Shown here one piece after another: positions 15,523-24,299 of a stretch of 64,000 nt of DNA. Positions within the stretch are counted from its first letter, which is position 1; each line of letters opens with the position of its first letter. Made by a program: the position numbers and the translations under genes. The notes below the pieces were generated by a model, which had not been told where the DNA came from, made no database searches, and worked only from the letters and a program-made list of their open reading frames with translations. The DNA comes from Cryomorphaceae bacterium (GTDB taxonomy: Bacteria; Bacteroidota; Bacteroidia; Flavobacteriales; Schleiferiaceae): positions 24,236 through 88,235 of the forward strand of contig WTIZ01000021.1 in the NCBI GenBank assembly GCA_011525035.1, written 5' to 3'.

Positions 15523-18500
15523 CTATTGTGCAAGATTAAATCTAAACGCGATTCCGGCGTTCGTGTTCAAGGTTGGGAACGCGTTGGACGTCTTAAACTT
15601 GCTCACCGTTTGATCGTAGTACAAGCGAGCGGTCAATTTTGACGATAGCATGTAATCTGCACTTGCCTTCACAGACCAAATACGCTGTCCTGCGGTAACC
15701 TGGTCAACACCTTCTTGAATACGACGAATCACGGTTTGATTGTCGCGCAAACTGAAGTCCAATTTCAAATCAAGGTTAGACGTGATCTTTTGCGGACGGC
15801 CATCACTGACGATGTTAAAGCTCACGTCCTTGATAATATATCCGGTTCCAACGACAACCTCCATACCGCGGGTATCGCTCAATTGATTATTGACCAGCGA
15901 TAGGTTGAGTTGTCTGTTACGCTTAATGTCTAAGCGCAGACTCGCTTGATTTTTCAAACGCATATTTAGTCCGACGAACGGACCGAAATTTTCAGCGATA
16001 CTCACCTGAGAAATTTGCTCCAATGGCAAGAAGTCTCCGTTCGTGTTTCGAATGTTATTTGGCGGCTCCCCATTCTGAATGCGCTGCTGTAAAAGCATGT
16101 TACTCTGGTACGAATTCATCGTGTACATGCTCTTGTAGGTATGGGTCAGTGTAAAGGTTTGGAAGTTCTTTTTGAACCATGGAATCTTCATGAGTCCATT
16201 AAAGTTTACGTTCCAATTTGGCATAGGCAGATCAGGACGTCCGTTCATTACTACCTCGCTAGGATCCATACCACCATAGGCCGCCAAGAAAGCAGGCACA
16301 AGAACCTCAGCACTGTTGTAACTGTAGCCGTCGTACCCTTCTCGAGTCCCTGTACTATCATCAGCGGCAGTGATGAAGTTTCCAACATATGTAGGATCGT
16401 TGGCAGCCTTATTGTCTCTTAGACGCTGAGAAATGGTGTTTCTGTTCGCCAAGAAGAGGTCATACACTGGAGAATTCGATGAATCAATCGGTTCAAAAGC
16501 ACTACCAATAGAAAGGAAACTGATAGAGTAATTCCCATTGTCCATCGGGTTGAAATTGTAGAATCCAGCCGGCAAGCCTAAAGTGGTATCAATTAGGGGA
16601 TCGTGGTACCTGAAAATGGACGAGCTGTTCAAACCAGCCACCTTAGATGCTGTAATCTGTATTCTGAAATCCTGCCAAGGTTCAACAGTAGCACGGAAGT
16701 TCAAGTTTTCAGTAAAGGTCTTCTGGAACTGGTTCGGTTGCTTCGTGTTTTCGGTGAGCCATCCATTGGCAGCAGCGAGCGCTTTAATATCACTCTGACG
16801 GCCGAATACAAAATCTAAACCGGGAGACATCAATGCACTTGGATCCATACCGAAGTACGTAGGATTGGTAATGAGGCCTGGCAATAATGTACCGTTTGTC
16901 TGGGCATAGGTCAGCGAGGCTGAGCGGACCATCATAGCTATACGCGCTGCGCCGAGGAGAATCTTGCTGTCTTTCTTCTCCTTCTCTTTTTCTTCTTCCT
17001 TACCCTCTTTTTTGGGCGCACCTCGTCGCTGTGGTGCTCCTCGTCGTGCCACAGGCTGCGGTCTTCCACCTTGATTCGCTTTTCGCAAGAATGGAACCTG
17101 GTTGTAGAAGTTGATGAAGTTGGCATTCGCAGAGAACTGGATGTTGTTTGAGTTCTGTGCACGATTACCAAAGTATAATTCAGGTTTTGCCTTTGGATTC
17201 AATGCTGCTGTAGAATTCGTCTGCCAATCGTAGTTGCCTGAATAACGAACACTTGCAGATGTCCAATCCATAAACGGCAACTTACTCACCGGAATCTGCC
17301 AGTTGACATTAAGCGTTTGGTGGAATTGGGTTGGTCTTCCCAAACTTGACAGACCGGCGATGATTGTATCCCTGTTTGCCTGTGTTTTAGGATCACCCGG
17401 CATTTCATCCACCCTACTCTGCGCAGTTGCATTATAGTCTAGCTTCAATCCTTTAGACAGATCGTAAGCAACGTCGTACATGCGTTTCGAGGTCAAGGCC
17501 TTGTTATACGTTACAGGCAATGCGATGGAAGGATCAAACGTATTGCGCATCTGCATGGTCGCCAATTGTCTCCTTAATTCGGTTCTCATGCTCACCTTTG
17601 AAGGCAAGTAGTAGAAGTTGAAATCCCGAATCAAAGCCAATTGCTTGCTTTGGATCTTGTTTTTAAATGGCGCAATATTTTTTGGACGTGTCTGGTAGTT
17701 GTAATTCACCGATGCGGTATGCATGATGCGGTGATCTTGCACAATATTGATGTTTCTGCGGTCACTCTCCGTAAAGGCGTATGAGGTGTTGAAATTGCTA
17801 ATGGCAAATGGAGAGTTGGCCCAATTTATTCCTTTCGCTTTAGTAGGCCCGCCTTGTTCTTTATCACCGCCTTTTGGAGGTGATTTTGGTGCAGCCGGTC
17901 GTGGACCCCCAGCGCTCTTTTCTTTTCGAACATTCGTAAAGTTGATACTCTTGCGCATCTGGTACTCCTGACCTGCGAACCTTAGGCTATCGCGTTCCTC
18001 TTGAGTATCCACTGCTGCTAAGGACTCCTTAAAATTAATATCCGGATCTAGTGGGTTGAACTGTGGGTTTTTGAAGCTTTCATTGAAACTGAAGAACATC
18101 GGAAACTTGATGCCCGCCTCTTGAGGCAAGAACTTATCTAGATTTACATTGGTCTGAACTCCGTACGAGCGCTCTGCGAATTTGTTTCGTTCATTGACCG
18201 TCTGGTCAATAGACCCAAAGCCTATGGTGCTCATCGTACCCGTAAGATTCACATTGGCAACATCTGCAAGTTTGGCACTGGCTGTGGCTGTTGCGGCCCA
18301 TCCGCCGCGGTTGTCAAAGTCGCTCAAACGCAACTCATTGACCCAGATTTCGGCACATTTAGCCAAGCCGTCGTCTCCATCGCTCGCTGTACGCTTTTTC
18401 GGATTTCGAACACCTACGAGTAAGGTCCGAATGTTGCCCAAGTTTGGTGCACCGACGACAGAAAGTTTATGACCTTCAGGTGTAGTGACCGTGTATTTAT

Positions 18501-21500
18501 TGACCAGACTCAAGGTTGGATCGCTTTCCATCGCGGCGTTTCGCGTGAGCTTCAGCGTTTTCAAATCCTCAAATACCACGTCTATATTGTTGTCGTTCGG
18601 CCAGATATCTTCGGGCAATAACGCACCCCAAGGAGTAACCTTTAGCGGTACTTCGTATTCGTAATAGTTGCCATTGTAATCGGAACCGAGGCGGACAAAA
18701 ATGCTGAGATCGCCGTCATTCAAATCCTCAATCTCGCCAGCGGCTTCGGCGTGAACGAACATGCGCAATCGCTTGTACATCCGCATGTCAAAATTGAAGT
18801 TGCGGAATACCGCGCGCGCATCACCGTCTTGGATATCACAGATTTCGAGCGACATACTTTGCTCGTTCTGTTGGATGATTTGTGTACCGCCGTACACCAA
18901 TTGACGCTCGATATCAGGAGGCAATACATATGGAATAGGCGTACGCCCGCCGTTCTCTTCGAGGTTCACGGCATTTACATTGAACGAGGTTTCATCGTCC
19001 TCGTCAATAGGCACATTGTCGCGAATGTCGTCCAAAGAGAATGGGAATCGACGCCATTCGCCTCGAACCAGTTCAAAGCGTGCAAATCGCATAACGATAG
19101 GATCCTCGAAATCTCGAACAAACATTCTTAGGAATCGAATGGAACGGAAGTCGGTGATTCCGCCTACTTTCTTTTCTGGCTCGAAGACTGGAATCTTGAA
19201 TTGGACCCAACGGGTAGGACGTGATAGACCGTTTGGCAAATCGTGACTGTTCGTCTCGTAAATATCGGTGATGTAATTCTGGCCTACCACCAAATCCTCG
19301 GGACGCATCGATACGCGGTATTGGAAATAGCTTTCTGTTTTACTCAACGTCTGATCGCGGTTGGCGTCCTCCTTATCCGGTACGTTGGTTGCCGAAGCTG
19401 GCGCACCGTTGACCGTTAAAGTTGCACTGTTTCCTTGTGTCCCATTAAAGGCCTTGTAGCGCTCCATGATATCAGCACTTTCAGCATCTAAGCTATCGCT
19501 GCGGTAAAAATGGAAATTATCGCGTGACGGGTCAGGATACGCACTTTGGTAGGCTACTGAACCCGTACCGTAGGCATTGGAAATTCTATTCAAATAGCTC
19601 GATGAACCGCTTGGCGCCCAAGTGCGCTCTTCACTGTCGAGCAATGCATCGAAACCAACATCCTGAGCATCACGGGCACCTGCCGCGTTGTCGAAGAATT
19701 CTGTGATGGGTTGGATTTCACTCAAGTATCCCCAGCGCGTACTGTCCATTTGGCTTTTATCGCCGTTGGCCGGAATACCGTTTTCAAAGCTTTGTCGACC
19801 GTCCTTCAAAATGTCCTCGCTTACACTACCGAGGTTGAAGTACAAATCACCACCGTCTGGGGCATTGTCGTTCTCGTAGAACGGATCCATCACCCAGAAC
19901 TGGATGAATTCTATGTTTTGCTCCTCAAAGTTGTTGATCTGCAGTGGACGCATGATACCCGCCCAGCGTGAAGATGGATCAGCAAGTGTACCATCGGCAC
20001 TTAGTCCAGCGCTTATGCCCGGTTCTCCTTCCACATCGAAGTTATAGGGCCCTGGCTCGCTCGGGTAGTAGGCCAAATCAAACATGGCCAAGTTTCGCGC
20101 TTCGTTTTGTGCCAAAGAATAGTTCGGGAAGACCTCTTTCACCAAAACTTCACGCATGCGTTGGTCAGAGGTAATCTCGGGATCGTTGCGAATGTTATCA
20201 GGTACTGCACTACCTCCGGTGTACAAGGATGGGTCAATGATGTACCAGGCCAATTTTGCACGGTTGTACCCGTACGCCAAATCATTGTTGAGGGCACTCT
20301 CCGGGAACAAGTCTTCTTGATTCCCAGGGGTGGACGCCAAATTCCAAGCGTTTAAGCTGCGCAGATCAATGGTCGTCTGTGAACTTTCAAAATCATCGAG
20401 ATAAGTAGTTTCCGAACCTGTAATTCGAATACCTCGAGGAGAGCCTGGAATGAGGTGGGCGAATTCACCACGGAATTGGAGCTGACTTTTTTCCTTGGTT
20501 TCGATAAATGGCAGTGCATCCATCAAACGCGTGAGGTAGGGTGCTTCATTGCTGTAGTTGGTGTTCATCCCCCAAATCGTATTCGAAATAGGTTCGTCAC
20601 CGATGTTCACTTTTTGGGTCAATGGACGTTCGGTCAAATGCAGCCACGTCCCGCCCACATTCAAGTGGTCGTTGACTTTGTGATCTATATTCGTTCCATA
20701 GAACGTCTTGGTCTGAACGTTAAATAGGGTGTTGTTTTCAAAGTTCACCTTGATTGGAGAACCGGAATTCATCACCCCTTCGTTGATGATGCGTACCCGA
20801 CCTAAGGCGTAGTCTACCGTGTAGTCCTGATTTTCGGTCAAGGTTCGCCCGCCCGCTGTTACGGTAACGGAGCCTCGGGGGATGTTGAAGGCACCGAGGG
20901 AAATTTCAGACCCCGAGGCGCTCTTGTACTGGCCGCGGAGGATGAATTTATTCTTTTGGGTCTGCTCTTGAGCACGGAAGCGTGTACTGTCGTAAAGCGC
21001 GTTGTAGACGTACTTATTTCTTGCCTGTTCCGTGTCCAATTTTTCTTCGAGGTTCGAACCAAATGGCTCAATGACCGGGAAAATAATTCGACCGCGCTGC
21101 TGGTCGATGGTCACCCCAGGAACAAAGTCAAATATCCCATCTGGGAACGGGTCATTGTTGTTGTTCAATCGGTCCAACTCCATCACCCCGACGAGCAATG
21201 TGTCGCTCAAATTTCCATCAGGAAGGAACGGAATAGGAACCCCGGTCTCGTCGTTCATGTACAGCACGTCCATGTAGAAATCTTCGCGGTCCAACTGGAA
21301 GGCATTCAGTGCATAGATGTTTTTCATCATCAAATCCCAAGTTGGCATGCGCACATCAAGTACCGTACTCTTCAGGAGTTTGAGGATCAAGGTCTTTGGT
21401 GGAGTGACACCATCGTTTGAAAATTCCCCAACCTGGTAAGTGCGGCCTCCAGCGGTATATTGGAAAGCTACTGCGAGCACCTCATCTTGGTTCAACGCTT

Positions 21501-22827
21501 GATTCAAGGTGATGTAACCGAGCTGTGGGTGGAATTTGTATTGATTCTGTTCGAGCTTTCGAGCATTGGCCAACTCCACATACTCTCGAGCCTCCAAAAA
21601 TCCCGATGTACTCAAATCTTGATTCGCTGTGGCAATGTCTCTAACCCCGGGGATGTTTGCCTCTAAGGCCAGAGGATCCAGCTGGTTGTTTGCATTGTTC
21701 GGGTAGCCTTCGATATTGACGTTCGAACCTGGGAAGATGCTCACACCAGGTAAAGTGGAATTTGGGTCGCGGTACGCATACTTCGCATCTGAACCAAGGT
21801 CCATGAAAGCGACAATATTGCGAAGGTTTTGCGTAGAGCTTCGTTCGTTGGTCACCCATACCTCCACCTTGGTTATTTGAACCGGCGACGTTACCAACGG
21901 CATGTTCTCGAGGTATTCTTCGTAATGCTCGCGGAAGAATTGCGCCAAGAAGTAGTGGCGGTTCGCTTCGTATTGGTCGCCTTGGATGTAGAACTCGGTG
22001 GTGGTTCCCCCACCCTGTACATTGATGCTCTGGCTTTGTGAGCGTTGCTCTGAGAAGACGGTAGTAACGGTGGTGTTTCCAAATTGGAATTGGCCCTTTA
22101 AACCAAAAAGACTTTGGGCGCCCGTAATCAAGGAGCTGTTGAGCGGCATGTTGATGTTACCCATCTCGAGACGCTTGATGATGTCGTCTTCTTCGCCCTC
22201 AAAGTCCAATTTCATTTGATTGTCAAACGCAAAAGATGCCTCGGTGTCGTAATTCACACCTAGTTCCAAACGATCCCCAATCTTACCCTTGACATTCATC
22301 TGAATGCGCTGGCCGAAATCAAAGGCAAAGGTCTTTTGGTTACGTACCGGAATCCCAGGATTTTCAACATACTGGTAACGTCCGCCGAAACGAATTTCAG
22401 CCATACCCTGTGGACGAATTTCTACGAGATCGCTCCCGAATACCTTGCCAAGGGCTTCGTTGCCCGTTTGAATCTGGGGTACCAAACCTTCGCCGTCGCG
22501 CGGATTATCGCCTGTAGGATTGTACAACGCAGCTTTATCTGCCATGTAATCCTGTTCGGCCATGTCGTACATGTATTGGCGGTACTGATCAACCGTCCAT
22601 ACCTCAGGAATAGGAAGGCGGATGTCGCCAATCTTTTTGTACACCAAGTAGTTGCCCGTAGTAGGGTCGTAAATGATTTCCTTGGCGTAGTTCGAAGGTT
22701 CTGGCAAAGAAACGGTAACACCACCTGTTCCGGTAGTGTCCGAGCTTTCTTGTCCGTAGCTCATCACTGGAATAAACAGCAGAGCGAGAACCGTTCTACT
22801 TATATATTTCTTCCAATTTCTTGGCAT
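15523..22827 (-). CDS. sprA: SprA, translocon of the type IX secretion system
   Basis: 2434 residues, the size expected for SprA, the giant 36-strand outer-membrane barrel through which T9SS cargo leaves; also needed for gliding motility in flavobacteria. It has a signal peptide (residues 1-26), an N-terminal region typical of SprA (IYDPTTGNYLVYKKIGDIRLP), repeated segments such as GSPRGIRITGSETTYLDDFESSQ and a long series of beta-strand-rich barrel stretches ending in a C-terminal AGIAFRFNLAQ with terminal aromatic-rich strand. Two low-complexity, charged or Pro/Gly-rich inserts lie at about residues 1630-1670 and 1920-1955. It abuts ruvA with no gap. The window also encodes two T9SS cargo proteins. 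Confidence 0.97.
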   Translation of the reverse strand: MPRNWKKYISRTVLALLFIPVMSYGQESSDTTGTGGVTVSLPEPSNYAKEIIYDPTTGNYLVYKKIGDIRLPIPEVWTVDQYRQYMYDMAEQDYMADKAALYNPTGDNPRDGEGLVPQIQTGNEALGKVFGSDLVEIRPQGMAEIRFGGRYQYVENPGIPVRNQKTFAFDFGQRIQMNVKGKIGDRLELGVNYDTEASFAFDNQMKLDFEGEEDDIIKRLEMGNINMPLNSSLITGAQSLFGLKGQFQFGNTTVTTVFSEQRSQSQSINVQGGGTTTEFYIQGDQYEANRHYFLAQFFREHYEEYLENMPLVTSPVQITKVEVWVTNERSSTQNLRNIVAFMDLGSDAKYAYRDPNSTLPGVSIFPGSNVNIEGYPNNANNQLDPLALEANIPGVRDIATANQDLSTSGFLEAREYVELANARKLEQNQYKFHPQLGYITLNQALNQDEVLAVAFQYTAGGRTYQVGEFSNDGVTPPKTLILKLLKSTVLDVRMPTWDLMMKNIYALNAFQLDREDFYMDVLYMNDETGVPIPFLPDGNLSDTLLVGVMELDRLNNNNDPFPDGIFDFVPGVTIDQQRGRIIFPVIEPFGSNLEEKLDTEQARNKYVYNALYDSTRFRAQEQTQKNKFILRGQYKSASGSEISLGAFNIPRGSVTVTAGGRTLTENQDYTVDYALGRVRIINEGVMNSGSPIKVNFENNTLFNVQTKTFYGTNIDHKVNDHLNVGGTWLHLTERPLTQKVNIGDEPISNTIWGMNTNYSNEAPYLTRLMDALPFIETKEKSQLQFRGEFAHLIPGSPRGIRITGSETTYLDDFESSQTTIDLRSLNAWNLASTPGNQEDLFPESALNNDLAYGYNRAKLAWYIIDPSLYTGGSAVPDNIRNDPEITSDQRMREVLVKEVFPNYSLAQNEARNLAMFDLAYYPSEPGPYNFDVEGEPGISAGLSADGTLADPSSRWAGIMRPLQINNFEEQNIEFIQFWVMDPFYENDNAPDGGDLYFNLGSVSEDILKDGRQSFENGIPANGDKSQMDSTRWGYLSEIQPITEFFDNAAGARDAQDVGFDALLDSEERTWAPSGSSSYLNRISNAYGTGSVAYQSAYPDPSRDNFHFYRSDSLDAESADIMERYKAFNGTQGNSATLTVNGAPASATNVPDKEDANRDQTLSKTESYFQYRVSMRPEDLVVGQNYITDIYETNSHDLPNGLSRPTRWVQFKIPVFEPEKKVGGITDFRSIRFLRMFVRDFEDPIVMRFARFELVRGEWRRFPFSLDDIRDNVPIDEDDETSFNVNAVNLEENGGRTPIPYVLPPDIERQLVYGGTQIIQQNEQSMSLEICDIQDGDARAVFRNFNFDMRMYKRLRMFVHAEAAGEIEDLNDGDLSIFVRLGSDYNGNYYEYEVPLKVTPWGALLPEDIWPNDNNIDVVFEDLKTLKLTRNAAMESDPTLSLVNKYTVTTPEGHKLSVVGAPNLGNIRTLLVGVRNPKKRTASDGDDGLAKCAEIWVNELRLSDFDNRGGWAATATASAKLADVANVNLTGTMSTIGFGSIDQTVNERNKFAERSYGVQTNVNLDKFLPQEAGIKFPMFFSFNESFKNPQFNPLDPDINFKESLAAVDTQEERDSLRFAGQEYQMRKSINFTNVRKEKSAGGPRPAAPKSPPKGGDKEQGGPTKAKGINWANSPFAISNFNTSYAFTESDRRNINIVQDHRIMHTASVNYNYQTRPKNIAPFKNKIQSKQLALIRDFNFYYLPSKVSMRTELRRQLATMQMRNTFDPSIALPVTYNKALTSKRMYDVAYDLSKGLKLDYNATAQSRVDEMPGDPKTQANRDTIIAGLSSLGRPTQFHQTLNVNWQIPVSKLPFMDWTSASVRYSGNYDWQTNSTAALNPKAKPELYFGNRAQNSNNIQFSANANFINFYNQVPFLRKANQGGRPQPVARRGAPQRRGAPKKEGKEEEKEKEKKDSKILLGAARIAMMVRSASLTYAQTNGTLLPGLITNPTYFGMDPSALMSPGLDFVFGRQSDIKALAAANGWLTENTKQPNQFQKTFTENLNFRATVEPWQDFRIQITASKVAGLNSSSIFRYHDPLIDTTLGLPAGFYNFNPMDNGNYSISFLSIGSAFEPIDSSNSPVYDLFLANRNTISQRLRDNKAANDPTYVGNFITAADDSTGTREGYDGYSYNSAEVLVPAFLAAYGGMDPSEVVMNGRPDLPMPNWNVNFNGLMKIPWFKKNFQTFTLTHTYKSMYTMNSYQSNMLLQQRIQNGEPPNNIRNTNGDFLPLEQISQVSIAENFGPFVGLNMRLKNQASLRLDIKRNRQLNLSLVNNQLSDTRGMEVVVGTGYIIKDVSFNIVSDGRPQKITSNLDLKLDFSLRDNQTVIRRIQEGVDQVTAGQRIWSVKASADYMLSSKLTARLYYDQTVSKFKTSNAFPTLNTNAGIAFRFNLAQ

Positions 22828-23412
22828 TTACAGCAGTTGCAAAGCTTTTCTTACTAATTCTTCCGTACTCATGGCAGGATCCTGCTTGAGTAGTTTGTTC
22901 AACGCACCTTCAGCTTGTTTAGCAGAAATACCGAGCGTTGTCAAGGCAGCATGTGCCTCTGCACGTGCACCCCCTGCCCTTGCGAGCATTGGTGAGTCGC
23001 CAGCAGCAGCCACCTTAGCCACTTTGTCTCGAAGATCAATAACTATACGCTGGGCCGTTTTCGCGCCAATGCCTTTGACCCCTTGTAAGGTCGCAGCATC
23101 TTCGGACATTATAGCTTGTTCTACCTCAGCAGGGGCAAGTGAACTTAAAATAACTCTGGCCGTATTTGCACCGACACCACTCACTGAAATGAGTAGTTCA
23201 AAAAGTGCCTTTTCTCGTTTTGTAGAAAATCCGAAGAGCATTTCCGCATCCTCACGCACCAAATGGTAGGTGAAAAGCAAGCCTTCAGCCAACGGCTCAA
23301 TATCCGCGTAAGTATTCAAAGAGATCTGAACATCGTAACCAATTCCGGCGCAGTCCACAATCACATTAGTTGCGGTCTTCTCAACAAAATTGCCTTTTAC
23401 GTAGTAAATCAT
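22828..23412 (-). CDS. ruvA: Holliday junction branch migration protein RuvA
   Basis: Tetrameric DNA-binding subunit that targets the RuvB motor to Holliday junctions. 194 residues. It shows the N-terminal OB fold (MIYYVKGNFVEKTATNVIVDCAGIGYDVQIS), two helix-hairpin-helix motifs (LISVSGVGANTARVILSSL and LQGVKGIGAKTAQRIVIDL) and the C-terminal domain III (AHAALTTLGISAKQAEGALNKLL) that binds RuvB. It immediately precedes sprA. ruvB is encoded separately at 30.2 kb, and ruvC is not in the window. Confidence 0.97.
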   Translation of the reverse strand: MIYYVKGNFVEKTATNVIVDCAGIGYDVQISLNTYADIEPLAEGLLFTYHLVREDAEMLFGFSTKREKALFELLISVSGVGANTARVILSSLAPAEVEQAIMSEDAATLQGVKGIGAKTAQRIVIDLRDKVAKVAAAGDSPMLARAGGARAEAHAALTTLGISAKQAEGALNKLLKQDPAMSTEELVRKALQLL

Positions 23413-23470
23413 AATCGGTATTTCAATCTAAGGATAACGTCTTAAAATGGTCTTTCGTACGCCTAAAATG

Positions 23471-23494
23471 AAAAAGCCGCGCTGGCAGCGCGGC
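23471..23494 (-). terminator. Rho-independent terminator after a T9SS cargo gene
   Basis: GCCGCGCT and AGCGCGGC pair over 8 bases around a GGC loop, followed on the minus strand by a TTTTTC run. It ends the 23517-24194 transcript and shields ruvA. Confidence 0.82.
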
Positions 23495-23516
23495 AGTGTT
23501 TAAAATTCAAAAAAAT

Positions 23517-24194
23517 CTAGTGATTAATGACCACCCTTTTGAAGGTAGAGCCGTCAATACTGTAGAGATAAATGCCGTTGGAGCAATCCGCCACAGAAAC
23601 TGCATTTTGACCGGGCACCAAATAGGTACGTTTCACCTCCTCACCCAAGGTATTGAACAAGGTAAAGGTGCCTGCTTTTTGCGTTTCGATGTGAAGCACG
23701 TTCACTGCTGGATTCGGATATACCTTACTCTCAGCAACACTTAGCTCGATAGTTCCTACGGTTGGACCCGCAGAAATAGTCACCCATACGCTTAGAGAAT
23801 CGCTATTGTCTTTGCCGTTGTAGAACACGTAGCGCGTGCTGTCCGAACAAGAGCTTCCCGTTGTTGGTGAGTATACGTGACCTGAAAAGTCTCCCTTTAC
23901 AACGCCCGGCTGGATATTAATGTAACCGATCGAGCTGTCGATGTCACTGCCGTAGCAGTAGTCCCAACAGAAATAACCGCTGTCGAATGCACAATCCATC
24001 TCGTGGTAGGCGCGACGAACATAAACGTCTACATCAGTAGAACTTACGTTCTTGATGTCAATAGAAAATCCATAATCTGCCATGGCCGTAGAATTTACCT
24101 CAAGTACTGTATCCATCTCATGGACGGCGAGCGATTGAGCGTTTAGACCAGCAGCAGTCAAGACGAACGATAGGAGTAATAGGGTTCTTTTCAT
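23517..24194 (-). CDS. Secreted protein with T9SS type A sorting domain
   Basis: 225 residues from the ATG at 24194, chosen because it starts a clear signal peptide (MKRTLLLLSFVLTAAGLNA, then QSL); eight upstream residues of the longer frame would spoil it. The C-terminal 75 residues are a type A sorting domain (SKVYPNPAVNVLHIE, GEEVKRTYL, SNGIYLYSI, KRVVINH), so the protein should be exported through SprA and anchored or released at the surface. The body has six cysteines clustered in CAFDSGYFCWDYCYG and CSD and no recognised catalytic domain. The function is unknown. It diverges from the larger T9SS protein. Confidence 0.88.
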   Translation of the reverse strand: MKRTLLLLSFVLTAAGLNAQSLAVHEMDTVLEVNSTAMADYGFSIDIKNVSSTDVDVYVRRAYHEMDCAFDSGYFCWDYCYGSDIDSSIGYINIQPGVVKGDFSGHVYSPTTGSSCSDSTRYVFYNGKDNSDSLSVWVTISAGPTVGTIELSVAESKVYPNPAVNVLHIETQKAGTFTLFNTLGEEVKRTYLVPGQNAVSVADCSNGIYLYSIDGSTFKRVVINH

Positions 24195-24215
24195 TTCTAA
24201 TACAATTTCTATGCT

Positions 24216-24243
24216 CAAAGATAACCAATGTTATCCAACCCAA
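24216..24243 (-). promoter_or_regulatory. Putative complete promoter of the small T9SS cargo gene
   Basis: TATCTTTG (-7, plus-strand 24216-24223) with TTG (-33, 24241-24243) at 17-base spacing on the minus strand; this fits the flavobacterial TTG/TAnnTTTG consensus. The ATG follows 22 bases later. It is the best promoter seen in the window. Confidence 0.55.
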
Positions 24244-24299
24244 GCATGGTGTTTCGTGCCTCTTTTTTTGCTAAATTCCCGCATTCAAATTTCAATTAC

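Noticed and set aside
20956..21420. Frames of 130-155 codons on the plus strand inside sprA
   Set aside because: sprA is clearly coding on the minus strand; these frames lack homology, leaders and promoters and are expected in a 7.3-kb gene.
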